Counted from the first letter of the stretch, positions 43,453-54,232 are shown. The stretch is 64,000 nt of DNA from Paenibacillus donghaensis (GCF_002192415.1 NZ_CP021780.1:2790001-2854000), one strand, 5' to 3'. Numbers and translations: made by a program. The notes: generated from the sequence alone by a model not told the origin.

Positions 43453-45198
43453 TTATTCAGCACTCCATAACTCTACACGGTCCTGAACATATTGGGTATA
43501 ACCTTTTTCCATTTTCTCAACCCCGGCTTTATCCAGGTCAGCCATATAGTCATCCCAGACTTTATCGAAATCCGCTGGTTTCGCCAGGATGGCCTGAGGA
43601 ATGCGTTTCCAGGTAATATCTCTCATTTTGTTGCCTAGAATAGTGACTTCATCCTCGCCCGGAAGAGCGATGTTCCAGGCCGCTCCATAGGCTTTTTCCT
43701 TGAATTCTTCTTCTTTCGGGAAGAGATCCTTCCATGTCGTTGCGTTATAGGCAGTCAGGGTCTCTTTCTCCACATCGCTGTAACCAAGCAGCAGCTGTTC
43801 CGGGAAGTTCTTCGTATAGTAGTTGCCGGTAGAGTCCTTGGCACCGTCGCCGTAATGGACCATCATATTCCAGTAGAAGCTGATGCCGGATTCCTTGGTG
43901 AAGGCCATATTGTCGTTGTTGATACGGTCCTGAACTTCTGCTGGAACTACACGCTTGCCATTCTCCACGACATAATGCTTGCCTTCAATTCCCCAGTTGT
44001 TGAGGATTTGCCCTTCGTCGGAAGCGAGATAATCCAGGAACTTAATCGTGCGGACCGGGTCCGGGTTCGTGGTGGAGATCGAGATGCCATACCCGCCCAT
44101 GAAGCCGGTAGGCCAGAAGCTGGTTTCCTTATATTCTTCCGTCAGAGTTACCGGATAGTGGCCATAGGTCTGATCGAATTTGCCTGCCGTCTTCAATGAC
44201 TGCTGGGCGTCATTATAGTCCCAGTCCTGGTCAATCAAGCCAAGTACCCGTCCGGTAGCGACTTTAGCTTTGTATTGGTCATACTTCTGAACGAAGCTCT
44301 CCTTGTCAAGCAGGCCGATGTCATTCATATGGTTCAGCCAGCGGAAATATTCTTTCTCCTCCGGTCGGCGGAAGTGATAAATGGCCTCATGGGTCTCCTG
44401 ATCGATGTAATATTCCCCGTCATCCGAGCCGCCAGTGGTAGCAACGGCAGGGTTGGTGACCGAAATGTACATATGCCAATCATCCGCATTAAGGGATACC
44501 CCGATGTTCTTGTTGCCGTTCTCATCGGTAGGATGCTTCTCCAGATAGGCTTTGATCACATTCTCATAATCTTTAACCGTCCGAATCTCCGGATATCCGG
44601 CTTCCTTCACCACGCGGTGCTGCAGCTCAAACCCGCCGCCAGCCACGAATTTCTTCTCATCTACAGCTGCCCAGGTGGGAATGGCATAGATGGACTGGTC
44701 ATCATTGTTATATTTCGCCCGGGCGAGGTTGTCGCCGAGTACACGTTTGATATTAGGCGCATGTTTGTCGATCAATTCGGTCAGATCGATGACCGCTCCG
44801 GCATCCACCAGCTTGCCGATATCCGCTTTGGCGGAGATAATATCGGGATAATCACCACCGGCTGCGATCAGGGCAATTTTTTGCTGCGGGTCGCCGACGG
44901 CAAATTCCGCATCGAGAGTGACGCCTGTTTTCTCGGTCAGCATTTTACTGACATCGTCTTTCATATTGTTCCAGTTCGGATTAGGATCTTCCGCGAAGAA
45001 GGACAGTGTCAGCGGACTTAAATCTTCGGCTTCCGCCGTAGCCTCTGCAGTCGCACTGCCTTCATTAGCCGCCTCAGTGGCGGCCGGATTATCAGCCGTA
45101 TTCTTATTATTGCTTGAACCGCTGCAGCCTGCCAGCACACTGAGAAGCAAGGTCAAGACCATTAGCACCACGTACGGTTTCGCTGTCTTTCTTGTCAT
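43453..45198 (-). CDS. Extracellular solute-binding lipoprotein (LplA-type, oligosaccharide)
   Basis: The 581-residue protein has lipobox LAGC (~Cys25) followed by a Ser/Asn/Ala-rich linker, then an SBP family-1 large binding protein (SFFAEDPNPNWNN...KTGVTLDAEF, GGDYPDIISAKADI). Family length (~550) is normal. It binds an unknown oligosaccharide for the two permeases at 45280 and 46192. There is no ATPase gene; importers of this class share a common MsmX-type ATPase encoded elsewhere. Confidence 0.88.
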   Translation of the reverse strand: MTRKTAKPYVVLMVLTLLLSVLAGCSGSSNNKNTADNPAATEAANEGSATAEATAEAEDLSPLTLSFFAEDPNPNWNNMKDDVSKMLTEKTGVTLDAEFAVGDPQQKIALIAAGGDYPDIISAKADIGKLVDAGAVIDLTELIDKHAPNIKRVLGDNLARAKYNNDDQSIYAIPTWAAVDEKKFVAGGGFELQHRVVKEAGYPEIRTVKDYENVIKAYLEKHPTDENGNKNIGVSLNADDWHMYISVTNPAVATTGGSDDGEYYIDQETHEAIYHFRRPEEKEYFRWLNHMNDIGLLDKESFVQKYDQYKAKVATGRVLGLIDQDWDYNDAQQSLKTAGKFDQTYGHYPVTLTEEYKETSFWPTGFMGGYGISISTTNPDPVRTIKFLDYLASDEGQILNNWGIEGKHYVVENGKRVVPAEVQDRINNDNMAFTKESGISFYWNMMVHYGDGAKDSTGNYYTKNFPEQLLLGYSDVEKETLTAYNATTWKDLFPKEEEFKEKAYGAAWNIALPGEDEVTILGNKMRDITWKRIPQAILAKPADFDKVWDDYMADLDKAGVEKMEKGYTQYVQDRVELWSAE

Positions 45199-45279
45199 GA
45201 ATAGAAACCCTCCCTTTATCTTTTTTGAAATGTATTGTATACACAGGCAGTGCCTGCTGATACCAGAACGCGGACTAGC

Positions 45280-46182
45280 TTAGCTTTTGACGGAACCCAG
45301 AGTCATGCCTTTAACAAAGTAACGCTGCAAAAACGGATAAACAACCAGAATGGGCACCGTGACGACGATGGTGATCGCCATTTTGACTGATTCCGGGGAG
45401 ATTTGCGCCATCACCTCGGTCATATTCCGGCCGCGGAAGTTATCCGCGTTGGTCGTCGTGCTCTGGATAACTTTCATCAGCTCAAACTGCAGGGTGGTCA
45501 GCTCATCCTTGGAACCGTTGTAGAGATAGGTGTCGAACCAGGAATTCCACTGGCCGACGGCCAGGAACAGGGCAATGGTTGCCAGCGCCGGTTTGGTCAG
45601 CGGGAGAATGATCCGCCAGTAAATGGTGAAGTCATTGGCCCCGTCCAGCTTGGCGGATTCCTGCAGGGCATAAGGCAGGCCGTCGATGAAGGAACGGATG
45701 ACGAATACATTGAATGCGCTGACAAGAGTGGGGAGGACATACACACCGAAGGTCCCCATCATATGCAGATTCTTGATCAGGATATAGATAGGAATCAGTC
45801 CGCCCGATACGTACATCGTGAGCGCCAGGAACGTGGAGACGAACTTGCGGGCCTGAAAGTCCACCCGGCTCAGGGTGAAGGCCAGCATGGAGGCGCTGAT
45901 CAGACCGAGTATCGTACCGATGATTGTGCGCAGAATAGAGATCTTGAGTCCGGTCATTAATCCGGAGTAGGCAAAGATGGTCTCATAATTCTTAAAGGTG
46001 AACACGCGAGGGAAGATCGTTATCCCACCCTTGATGCTATCCATAGAGTCGTTGAAGGAAATCGCCAGTACATTCAAAAAAGGATATAACGTGGCAATGG
46101 TCACCACGGTAATCGCAACATAGACAACCAAATCGAAGATGCGGTCCGACCAAGGCGCGGCGGCCAGTTTTTTACTCAGCAT
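45280..46182 (-). CDS. Carbohydrate ABC permease (LplC/MalG-type)
   Basis: The 300-residue protein has six membrane segments and the EAA motif YALQESAKLDGANDFTIYWRIILPLTKPALATIA. It ends YFVKGMTLGSVKS, typical of the LplC group. It lies 9 bp downstream of the partner permease gene. Confidence 0.9.
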   Translation of the reverse strand: MLSKKLAAAPWSDRIFDLVVYVAITVVTIATLYPFLNVLAISFNDSMDSIKGGITIFPRVFTFKNYETIFAYSGLMTGLKISILRTIIGTILGLISASMLAFTLSRVDFQARKFVSTFLALTMYVSGGLIPIYILIKNLHMMGTFGVYVLPTLVSAFNVFVIRSFIDGLPYALQESAKLDGANDFTIYWRIILPLTKPALATIALFLAVGQWNSWFDTYLYNGSKDELTTLQFELMKVIQSTTTNADNFRGRNMTEVMAQISPESVKMAITIVVTVPILVVYPFLQRYFVKGMTLGSVKS

Positions 46183-46191
46183 AAGGGCCTC

Positions 46192-47148
46192 CTAAATGAT
46201 ACTTTCCTTCGTTATTTTTTTGAAAATCCCGTTGGCGACAAACAGCAGAATCACACTCACCACAGAGTTGAAGATGTTAATGGCTGTACCGAAGGAGAAG
46301 CGTCCCATCCCCAGCCCGTAGTTCAGTGCGTACAGATCCAGCGTCTGCGAGTAATCGCGCACCAGGTTATTGCCGAGCAGGAACTGCTTCTCGAAGCCGA
46401 TACTGATTAAATGCCCAATCGACATGATGAGCAGGATAATAATCGTTGTCCGGATTCCCGGCATGGTTATGTGTCTTACCTGCTGCAGCCGGCTCGCGCC
46501 ATCTACCCTAGCTGCTTCATACAGCTCCGGGCCAATACCCGAAATGGCTGCGAGATAGATAATCGTGTTCCAGCCCGTTTCCTTCCAGACATCCGAAGCC
46601 GTGACAATCCCCCAGAATAAATGGCCTTTGGCCATGAATTGAATGGGTTCACTGATCAGATGGAGGCCTAGCAGCAGATCGTTCACCGCCCCGTTATCCG
46701 TAGATAGCATCTTGCTGATAATTCCGGCGGCAACCACCCAGGACACAAAGTGGGGCAGATAAGAGACCGTCTGTACAAAACGCTTCAGAACCTGCAGGCG
46801 CACCTCGTTCAGCAGGATTGCGAATATAATGGGAATGATGAATCCGGCCAGCAGGCCCATAAGGCTCATCGCTAGCGTGTTGCGCAGCGCATTGAAGAAT
46901 TGCTCATCCTGGAACAGCTCCCTGAAGTACTGCAGGCCGACCCATTTCTGCTCGAAAAAGGCTTTGCCGGGCTTGTATTTCTGAAAGGCCATCGTCCATC
47001 CCCATAAAGGCAGATAGTTGAATACAAATGCCCAGAGCACAAACGGAATGGCCATCATATAGAGATATTTCTGCTGCAAGAAGGTTGGCCAAATACGTAA
47101 GGGAGATTTCTTAGGCTCCGGTTGGACTTTGGTGGTAATCGCTTTCAT
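46192..47148 (-). CDS. Carbohydrate ABC permease (LplB/MalF-type)
   Basis: The 318-residue protein has six membrane segments and the EAA motif ELYEAARVDGASRLQQVRHITMPGI, with an N-terminal cytoplasmic extension (MKAITTKVQPEPKKSPLRIW). GAAGGAGGG precedes the ATG. It is the first gene of the importer operon, with a cre-like site upstream. Confidence 0.9.
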   Translation of the reverse strand: MKAITTKVQPEPKKSPLRIWPTFLQQKYLYMMAIPFVLWAFVFNYLPLWGWTMAFQKYKPGKAFFEQKWVGLQYFRELFQDEQFFNALRNTLAMSLMGLLAGFIIPIIFAILLNEVRLQVLKRFVQTVSYLPHFVSWVVAAGIISKMLSTDNGAVNDLLLGLHLISEPIQFMAKGHLFWGIVTASDVWKETGWNTIIYLAAISGIGPELYEAARVDGASRLQQVRHITMPGIRTTIIILLIMSIGHLISIGFEKQFLLGNNLVRDYSQTLDLYALNYGLGMGRFSFGTAINIFNSVVSVILLFVANGIFKKITKESII

Positions 47149-47246
47149 TTATGTCCCTCCTTCGATATGGCACAATCATAAACTACAGAGAATCAGGGAA
47201 ACACCCGAACATTTTCTATAAAAAACAGGGGGGAATCAGCTCTTTT

Positions 47247-47260
47247 CGTAAGCGCTTTCT
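47247..47260. promoter_or_regulatory. Candidate CcpA cre site of the sugar importer
   Basis: CGTAAGCGCTTTCT, with the palindromic core AAGCGCTT, matches the cre pattern with a mismatch at the first base. It lies ~100 bp upstream of the permease start, suggesting carbon catabolite repression of the importer. Confidence 0.5.
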
Positions 47261-47274
47261 GAAAATAGATGCAT

Positions 47275-48834
47275 TTATATTGAGTCTTTTCTGCGGTAGA
47301 CGGAAGGAGCGATGCCTTCAACTTTCTTGAACTTTTCACGAAAATAATCCACATCACTGAAGCCGACTCCGCTTGCTGCCTGATGGATTTTGCAGCCCTG
47401 ATCCAGCAGTTCCTTGGCTTTCTCAATGCGGACTTTGTCCAGATAGCTGTTGAAGGAGTAACCCGTGCTGTTCTTGAAAAGCTTGCCAAGATAGGCGCTG
47501 CTGTATGTGAACACGTCCGCAAGTGTATCGAGTTTCAGGTTCTGATCATAATGGCGGTGGATGAGGTCCAGCATACGTTTCATTAAGACCTCCATATCGT
47601 CACGGGTTATGCCGCCTGCATATTGCTCCAGCAGAGTGGTGATATAGCGCTGCAGCCCAGGCAGTGAGGGTTGTTTATAGATCTGCTCGATCTGCTCATC
47701 TGTTCGGTTGTGCTGAAGACTTAGCTCCCTGTATTGAAGCGAGAGCTTGTTGATCAGGTAAGTGACCAAACGTACATATCGCGATTTCACAGCCATTTCA
47801 GAATAATGGGCTGCGATCATCAGTTCTCCGGTTTCATGGATCAGGGAAAGTATCACCCCGCTGCTGCCGATATCCATGGCAAAATACAGGCGGTCCACTA
47901 CAGACTCAAGCCTGTGCTCCACTTCCTCCGGTCGGACCGGGAGCTCTTCCTTTAGCTTCAGGGAATCGGGTCCAATCATCCCTGGCTCATCGTAGAAGAA
48001 ATGGTCCTTCATGCGTGCCAGCGCTGATTGGTAGGAGACAGAGAGAGCCTCCAGGGAATCTACCATATCGCCCGCGGTAATAATGCATTCAAGCCCTTGG
48101 ACAGTTACGGCTTCCTGGATCGCCTGAACCAATAATTTACCGACAAGCTCCTTCTGAAAAGAGGGCTGCAGCAGCACACCCAAATAAGAGTCCAGCGAGA
48201 AAACAATTCCCCAGTCATGCTCCTCAAAGCGTGCCGAAAGCCTCGCTTTCACGGCGGTTGAAGGTCCGTTGTCTGCATTGTCCTGGAGCAGCAGCCGGAC
48301 CAAAACCACCTGATAGGAATCCCAGAGCAGTCCTGCTTCAAGTACGGTTACTTCCATCACGGGCGGAGCCTCGGGGTTACTCTCCATCAGCAGGGATTGT
48401 ACCAGCATTTCCCGGCTCCAGACCTTGACGGCAGCATGTTTCCTGCGATGGGCGATTCTCGTATTCAGCTCTGCGTACAGACTGGATAAATATTGCTGCA
48501 ATTCTTCTTCATCCACCGGTTTCAGCAAATAGTTGTCTATGCCGTAAGCCATCGCACGCTTGGCATAGCTGAAATCAGCGTATCCGCTGAGGATAATAAT
48601 GTGCATATCCGGATCGTCTTCCCGCAGCTCTTGAATAAGCTCCAGACCATCTCTGCCGGGCATGCGGATATCTATAATCATCAGATCGGGCGAATAGAGC
48701 TCATATTTATGCCTGGCTTCAATGGCATTGGCCGCGGTGTCAACGACCTGATATCCAAGACTCTCCCAGTCCAGAAGCGCCGCGAGTCCCTCGCGGATTG
48801 CTTGTTCATCATCCACAATCAACACACTATACAT
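47275..48834 (-). CDS. YesN-type response regulator (receiver plus AraC HTH)
   Basis: The 519-residue protein has a receiver with phospho-Asp55 (MIIDIRMPGRDG), a long middle region (~150-400), and a C-terminal AraC double HTH (LDTLADVFTYSSAYLGKLFKNSTG...AASGVGFSDVDYFREKFKKVEGIAPSVYRR). It is coupled to the kinase by an 8-bp overlap and is expected to activate the adjacent importer and the GH2 gene. Confidence 0.9.
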   Translation of the reverse strand: MYSVLIVDDEQAIREGLAALLDWESLGYQVVDTAANAIEARHKYELYSPDLMIIDIRMPGRDGLELIQELREDDPDMHIIILSGYADFSYAKRAMAYGIDNYLLKPVDEEELQQYLSSLYAELNTRIAHRRKHAAVKVWSREMLVQSLLMESNPEAPPVMEVTVLEAGLLWDSYQVVLVRLLLQDNADNGPSTAVKARLSARFEEHDWGIVFSLDSYLGVLLQPSFQKELVGKLLVQAIQEAVTVQGLECIITAGDMVDSLEALSVSYQSALARMKDHFFYDEPGMIGPDSLKLKEELPVRPEEVEHRLESVVDRLYFAMDIGSSGVILSLIHETGELMIAAHYSEMAVKSRYVRLVTYLINKLSLQYRELSLQHNRTDEQIEQIYKQPSLPGLQRYITTLLEQYAGGITRDDMEVLMKRMLDLIHRHYDQNLKLDTLADVFTYSSAYLGKLFKNSTGYSFNSYLDKVRIEKAKELLDQGCKIHQAASGVGFSDVDYFREKFKKVEGIAPSVYRRKDSI

Positions 48835-50617
48835 AAGAATCTCTCCTCAGGGGGATCGCGAAGCTGATCTGCGTTCCGAATCCGCTTTGACTTGCCAGGG
48901 TGAGGCCGCACTGCGGACCGTAGGTCAGCTTGAGCCGCAAATGAACATTGCGCATCCCGATATTGTTGGTTTCATAGTCATCCTTGTTCTCCAGCATCTC
49001 CCGGATTTCTTGGGTCCGCGCTTTCGTCATGCCTGTTCCATTATCGGAGACCTGGACTTTGAGCTGTTCCTCTTCAAGGCGGATATCCACCCGGACCATG
49101 CCGCCGTCTATCCGGTTCTCCAGCCCATGGATGACACAATTCTCCACCAGCGGCTGAATAATCAGGGGTGGAATCTGAACGGGATTGGCCTTAGGGTCCA
49201 CATGAAGCTCATAGGAAAGCCTGTCATCATAGCGGAATTTCTGGATGACCAGGTAGCAGTTTACGGTCTCCAGCTCACTTTGCAGGCTAATCATCCCATT
49301 GCCAACCTCCAGGTTTTTACGCATCATTTTACCCAGCAGCCGCACAACTTGGGAAATATCGGCCTGGCCCCTGACATGAGCCTTCATCCGAATGGACTCC
49401 AGCGCATTGAAGAGAAAATGGGGGTTGATCTGGCTGGCCATCATTTTGAATTTAATCTCATTCTGCTTCAGCTCGATGGCATTTTTTTGGCGGTTGGTTT
49501 CCTGCACCTCGCTCATCAGGTCGTTAATGTTCCGTACCATATGATTGAACTGTCTCGCGAGCTGGCCGATCTCATCTGTACCGTCAATAACGAGCATAGC
49601 CCCCAAATTCCCGGAACCGACCTTGGAGATATGTTTGCTTAAGTGCAGCATCCGTCCGGTGAGCAGCCGTGAGAAATAGTAGATAAGCAGAATAGCCATA
49701 ATTAATGCGGAAATAATCACCAAAGAAGCCAGTGAGATGATCCGGTTGGGCTCCTCCACGATACTTTCCACTGAGAAGATGGAGATGATGCGCAGACTGT
49801 TCAGGCTTCCCCCGGGATGCCAGTCATCAATCAGTGTTTTGAAGGCTTTGCCGTCAATCGTTACATCGTAGGGACCTTGCCCGGCGGCGGAGGTTACAGG
49901 CCTGAAGTTAATATCGCCCAGCGTTTTGCCCAAATGGTCTTCTCGGTTTGAAGCCACAATATTGTCGTTCTCATCCACAATCAGGGTTTCAAAGGTCTCC
50001 TGGTTCAGGATATCATTGAGTTTATCCGTATTCACATTCACCACCAGCACACCGGTGGTACGCTGATTCAGGAAATCCACTTTGCGGATCAGGCTGAGAT
50101 AATACTGCCCATTGCGGTTATCCCGGATATAATTCCAGCAGACCAGACTCCTCTGGGCGATTGCTGTTCGGTACCACTGCTCCTGTGTGACCTGCTCATC
50201 CGTCTGCAGAAACTCCCAGTTGTCCAGAACCGTCGGGTTGTCTATATAGAGGCGGATGCTGGAGATTTCGTTGTACAGCCGGACAAATTCACGGAAATCA
50301 GGGTAGTTCCAATAAGCTTCCACAACATCATATACTGACATATAGCGGTAATTGGCGGCCTCCTCCAGACGGCTGTCATTGGACAGCCGGTAAGCGATGT
50401 CGAGCGGGACGCCCAGCATCTCGCCGGTCCTTTTTTTGACCCGGTCCACATTGGCTGTAATCTGCTCCAACGCATTGCCCATCGCTATATTCCGCAGTTC
50501 ACTAGTCAGAAACACCCCTGCAATCAACACCGGAATCAGGGCGACACAGCCGAATGACAGGAAGAGCTTGGTCCTAAGCCTCAGATTATTCATTAAGGTG
50601 ATAATGCGGGAATACAC
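48827..50617 (-). CDS. YesM-type sensor histidine kinase
   Basis: The ~596-residue protein starts preferably at the GTG at 50617, 11 nt after GGAGG. TM1 is at ~13-35, followed by an extracytoplasmic dCache-like domain, TM2 at ~285-308 and HAMP at ~310-360. The His_kinase box is SQINPHFLFNALESIRM, and the HATPase has PLVENCVIHGLENR and VSDNGTGM. It is the partner of the YesN-type regulator and probably senses a saccharide or its binding protein. Confidence 0.88.
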   Translation of the reverse strand: MYSRIITLMNNLRLRTKLFLSFGCVALIPVLIAGVFLTSELRNIAMGNALEQITANVDRVKKRTGEMLGVPLDIAYRLSNDSRLEEAANYRYMSVYDVVEAYWNYPDFREFVRLYNEISSIRLYIDNPTVLDNWEFLQTDEQVTQEQWYRTAIAQRSLVCWNYIRDNRNGQYYLSLIRKVDFLNQRTTGVLVVNVNTDKLNDILNQETFETLIVDENDNIVASNREDHLGKTLGDINFRPVTSAAGQGPYDVTIDGKAFKTLIDDWHPGGSLNSLRIISIFSVESIVEEPNRIISLASLVIISALIMAILLIYYFSRLLTGRMLHLSKHISKVGSGNLGAMLVIDGTDEIGQLARQFNHMVRNINDLMSEVQETNRQKNAIELKQNEIKFKMMASQINPHFLFNALESIRMKAHVRGQADISQVVRLLGKMMRKNLEVGNGMISLQSELETVNCYLVIQKFRYDDRLSYELHVDPKANPVQIPPLIIQPLVENCVIHGLENRIDGGMVRVDIRLEEEQLKVQVSDNGTGMTKARTQEIREMLENKDDYETNNIGMRNVHLRLKLTYGPQCGLTLASQSGFGTQISFAIPLRRDSYV

Positions 50618-50855
50618 GAATGTGACCACCTCCGTCGATAGAATTGATAACGCTTACACGAAAGTATACAACTAAACTCAATCCCATTAAATATTATTAA
50701 ATATGCATTTATTGTCTTCATTTATGTTGTTTGGAAGACCGCCGAGAAGAAAAATGGGCTGGAGCAGGAAAAGGATATGTTCAAAGAGAAGGTAATTAGG
50801 GGGAGATTCACAGACTGATTCAGAAAACATAGAGATTAACATCAGAGGAGCGATA

Positions 50856-53666
50856 GTGTTGCAGACAATGATCAGCCTTGAAGGCGAATGGAAGTTGCAA
50901 TTGGATATGGGGAAGCAGGGGCTGCTGCTGCCTTATTCAGATGTCATTACTTTACCGGGCACGACATCACACGCCCGCAAGGGACCGATGAATGAAGAGG
51001 TCTTGGTAAGCGCATTGACAGATGAATACCGGTTTGAAGGGCATGCCTGGTATTCGAAGGAGATCGTTATTCCGGAGGAGCTTGCCGGGACGACATGTTA
51101 TCTATATCTGGAACGAACACGGCTTACGACGCTCTGGCTGGATGGCCAAGAGGTTGGCAGCCGTAACAGCCTGAACACAGCCCATATTTACGAATTGACC
51201 GGCAAGCTCCGGGCAGGCACTCAGACACTCACCATCCGCGTCGACAATACCGACTATCCAACCAAAGGCGGACATCTAACTTCGCCGGATACCCAGACCA
51301 ACTGGAATGGAATCACCGGGCGCATCGAACTTCAATTCTACAGCGAGTCGTATTTGAGCGGAATCTGGCTTGAGCCTGATCTGTCTGCCCGATCGGTCCG
51401 AATCACTGCAACTCTGGAAGGAACGGCTGATGGCACTTTCGCTGTGTCGGCCTCAAGCTTCAACAGCCTGACCCCACATTCCGTACCCGAGCGGGAGTTC
51501 ACAATCTCCCCCGGAGAGTTCACCATCGACTATCAATTGGATATGGATGCGCTGCTCTGGAGTGAAACCGCACCCAATCTCTATAACATTAGCCTTGTCC
51601 TGAAAGATAGAGAAGGTGAAACAGTAGACCGAAATGAGCAGGTCTTCGGCTTAAGTGAATTTAAAACGGACGGCGACAAGTTTACGATCAACGGGGAGAA
51701 GACCTTTCTGCGCGGCAAACATGATGGCCTGATCTTCCCTTTAACCGGGTATGCTCCCACTGACGTAGAAGAATGGCTGAGAATACTAGGGATCTCCAAG
51801 TCCTATGGCATCAATCATTACCGTTTCCACACCTGCTGCCCGCCGGAAGCAGCCTTTACCGCTGCGGACATGCTCGGCATCTACATGGAGCCGGAGCTTC
51901 CGTTCTGGGGAACGATTACGGAACCAACCGACGAGGGTCATAACCAGGCGGAGCAAGACTATCTGGTCAGCGAAGGATATGCCATTCTGCAGGCGTTCGG
52001 CAATCACCCGTCATTCGTGATGATGTCGCTCGGCAACGAGCTGTGGGGCAGCAGAACCAAGATCGATTCCATTCTGAGAGACTATAAAGCATTTGACGAC
52101 AGGCATCTGTATACACAGGGCTCCAATAACCACCAATGGGTACCGGAAGTTCTGGAGCATGAAGACTTCTTCTGCGGAGTGCGTTTTTCCAGAGAACGGT
52201 TATTCAGAGGCTCTTATGCTATGTGTGACGCACCGTTGGGTCATGTCCAGACGGATCTGCCGGGTACGATGAAGGATTATGACGATCAGATCGTTCCTCC
52301 GGAGCTACAGAACGAGAATTCCGTAGACGCAGAGGCTGGGGGCACCATCCAAATCCAGTACGGCACCGAAGCCAAGACGGTGCAGCTGGGGGGTACGTCC
52401 GGGGAATGGATTCCGAAGATCCCTGTAATCTCTCATGAGATTGGACAGTACGCAACCTATCCGAATTATGAGGAGATTGGCAAATACAACGGTCCGCTCC
52501 AAGCCGAGAATTTCAAAATCTTCCGTGAACGTCTGGAAAGCAACGGACTGGGCCACCTCGCGGCCCAATATTTCGAAAGCTCGGGACAGCTGGCGGTAGC
52601 CTGTTACAAAGAGGAGCTGGAAGCAGCCTTCCGCTCCCGTAGACTTGCCGGCTTCCAGTTGCTGGATCTGCAGGATTTCAGCGGGCAGGGAACAGCCTTG
52701 GTTGGCATCCTGGATGCCTTCATGGATTCCAAGGGAATGATCACACCGGAGGAATGGCGCACCTTCTGCAGCGATGCCGTCCTGATGGCAAGATTCCCGA
52801 AATATAACTATGTCGCTGGAGAACGCTTCAGCGCCAGTGTCGAACTGAGCTGGTTCCGGAGCGGGACTCCGGGTACTCTAGAGCTTCACTGGGAATTGAC
52901 AGCACCCGGCGGAATACTGGCGGAAGGCACAGCCGAAGCGGATGTGCCAGCAGGGACTAATTACATCGATATCTGTCAACTTGCTATCGATCTTCCTGCT
53001 GTTGGGAGCATGACCCAAGCCGCACTTAACCTGAAGATCGCAGGTACAGATATCCGCAAGAGCTACGACCTGTGGATTTATCCGGAGAAGAGCGGCGCCG
53101 GGCTTGGGGGCATCCGCGTCTTCGAAGAGCTGTCCGATGAGGCGTTTGTGCTGCTGGAGCAAGGTGAGAATGTACTGCTCATGCCGAAACCGGAGTCGCT
53201 GCACAACGCTGTGGAAGGCTTTTATAGTACGGATTTCTGGTGTTACCCGATGTTCCGGTCTATCTCCGAGAGCATGAACAAGCCGGTGCCTGTCGGCACC
53301 ATGGGGCTTCTGATCGACAACAGCCATCCTGTGTTCCGTGACTTCCCGTGCGAGCAACATTCCACTTACCCTTGGTGGAGTATTATTCAGAACTCGAAAT
53401 CGATCATCCTGGACGGAACCAGCCGGGAATGGAGTCCAATTGTGCAGACGATCGACAACTTTGAACGCAATCATAAGCTGGGCTTCCTGTTTGAGTGCCG
53501 CGTAGGCGCTGGCAAGCTGCTGGTCTGCGCCCTGGATGCCGGTAAAGCAGGCGAAACGCCTGAAGGCAAGCAGTTCCTGTCAAGCCTGGCCGGTTATATG
53601 ACATCCAAGGAATTCAAGCCGCAGGTTGAAGCAAGCAGAGCAGAGCTTCTTCAGCTCATTCAATAA
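50856..53666 (+). CDS. Glycoside hydrolase family 2 enzyme
   Basis: The 936-residue protein has an N-terminal sugar-binding jelly roll (~1-160), an immunoglobulin-like domain (~160-270), a TIM barrel (~280-590) with acid/base Glu395 in SLGNELWG and a likely nucleophile Glu528 in SHEIGQY, then beta domains. There is no signal peptide, so it acts in the cytoplasm on imported oligosaccharide. The start is GTG 50856 or TTG 50859, after AGAGGAG. It is divergent from the YesMN/importer genes. Sugar specificity is not readable. Confidence 0.85.
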   Translation: MLQTMISLEGEWKLQLDMGKQGLLLPYSDVITLPGTTSHARKGPMNEEVLVSALTDEYRFEGHAWYSKEIVIPEELAGTTCYLYLERTRLTTLWLDGQEVGSRNSLNTAHIYELTGKLRAGTQTLTIRVDNTDYPTKGGHLTSPDTQTNWNGITGRIELQFYSESYLSGIWLEPDLSARSVRITATLEGTADGTFAVSASSFNSLTPHSVPEREFTISPGEFTIDYQLDMDALLWSETAPNLYNISLVLKDREGETVDRNEQVFGLSEFKTDGDKFTINGEKTFLRGKHDGLIFPLTGYAPTDVEEWLRILGISKSYGINHYRFHTCCPPEAAFTAADMLGIYMEPELPFWGTITEPTDEGHNQAEQDYLVSEGYAILQAFGNHPSFVMMSLGNELWGSRTKIDSILRDYKAFDDRHLYTQGSNNHQWVPEVLEHEDFFCGVRFSRERLFRGSYAMCDAPLGHVQTDLPGTMKDYDDQIVPPELQNENSVDAEAGGTIQIQYGTEAKTVQLGGTSGEWIPKIPVISHEIGQYATYPNYEEIGKYNGPLQAENFKIFRERLESNGLGHLAAQYFESSGQLAVACYKEELEAAFRSRRLAGFQLLDLQDFSGQGTALVGILDAFMDSKGMITPEEWRTFCSDAVLMARFPKYNYVAGERFSASVELSWFRSGTPGTLELHWELTAPGGILAEGTAEADVPAGTNYIDICQLAIDLPAVGSMTQAALNLKIAGTDIRKSYDLWIYPEKSGAGLGGIRVFEELSDEAFVLLEQGENVLLMPKPESLHNAVEGFYSTDFWCYPMFRSISESMNKPVPVGTMGLLIDNSHPVFRDFPCEQHSTYPWWSIIQNSKSIILDGTSREWSPIVQTIDNFERNHKLGFLFECRVGAGKLLVCALDAGKAGETPEGKQFLSSLAGYMTSKEFKPQVEASRAELLQLIQ

Positions 53667-53695
53667 ACCGACATGATTTTGATTCCCGTTGTTGC

Positions 53696-53742
53696 AAAAA
53701 GCCAAGCAGCCATTAGTCTTTCAATGGCCTGCTTGGCTTTTT
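53696..53742 (+). terminator. Terminator of the GH2 gene
   Basis: AAAAAGCCAAGCAG / CTGCTTGGCTTTTT is a long stem, extended by CATT/AATG inside, with a T run. Confidence 0.88.
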
Positions 53743-53756
53743 TGTCCATTTACAGC

Positions 53757-54232
53757 TCAGACTCCTTTCACAGGAATCTTTCTCAGCTTCGTTTCGGGCT
53801 GGTTCTCGATTGCTTGTCCAACTTGTTTGATGAACAAGGAGAGCAGTAAGCCAACTATGCTGCACCAACTGCCTGAATCAAACGTCCGGTCAGCAGAACA
53901 GGGAAGTTTCCCGCTAAGGCTGATAGAATCGTACCCACCAGAAAGATAAGCATAGAGCTTTGGAACAGCTCACGCGTAGTAAATCGTTGCATTAAGTAAG
54001 CCGTAATTGGAATCAGCACACCGTTAACCAGCATATAGCCCGTTGTCAGCCACTGGGCGGTTGAGGCCGATATACTGAAATCGCTCATTAGTTCCGGCAC
54101 AGCAACACTCATTATCGTCTGATTCAGCGTCGCAAGAAAAGCGCCCAAAATCATAATGAACATAATGGGCCCTCTTTTTAGGGAACTGATGTTTACTCCT
54201 ATCTCTTTACCCACTCCACTCCATCCTTTCAA
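53757..54232 (-). pseudogene. DHA2-type MFS transporter with a large internal deletion
   Basis: The N-terminal part encodes the first ~4 helices of a drug transporter (LGAFLATLNQTIMSVAVPELM, WLTTGYMLVNGVLIP, LLTGRLIQAVGAA) then stops. Immediately after, in another frame, a plausible MFS C-terminus follows (IVGLLLSLFIKQVGQAIENQPE...PVKGV, stop at 53757). About 300 central residues of the ~480 expected are missing, so the protein cannot be a working transporter. Confidence 0.75.
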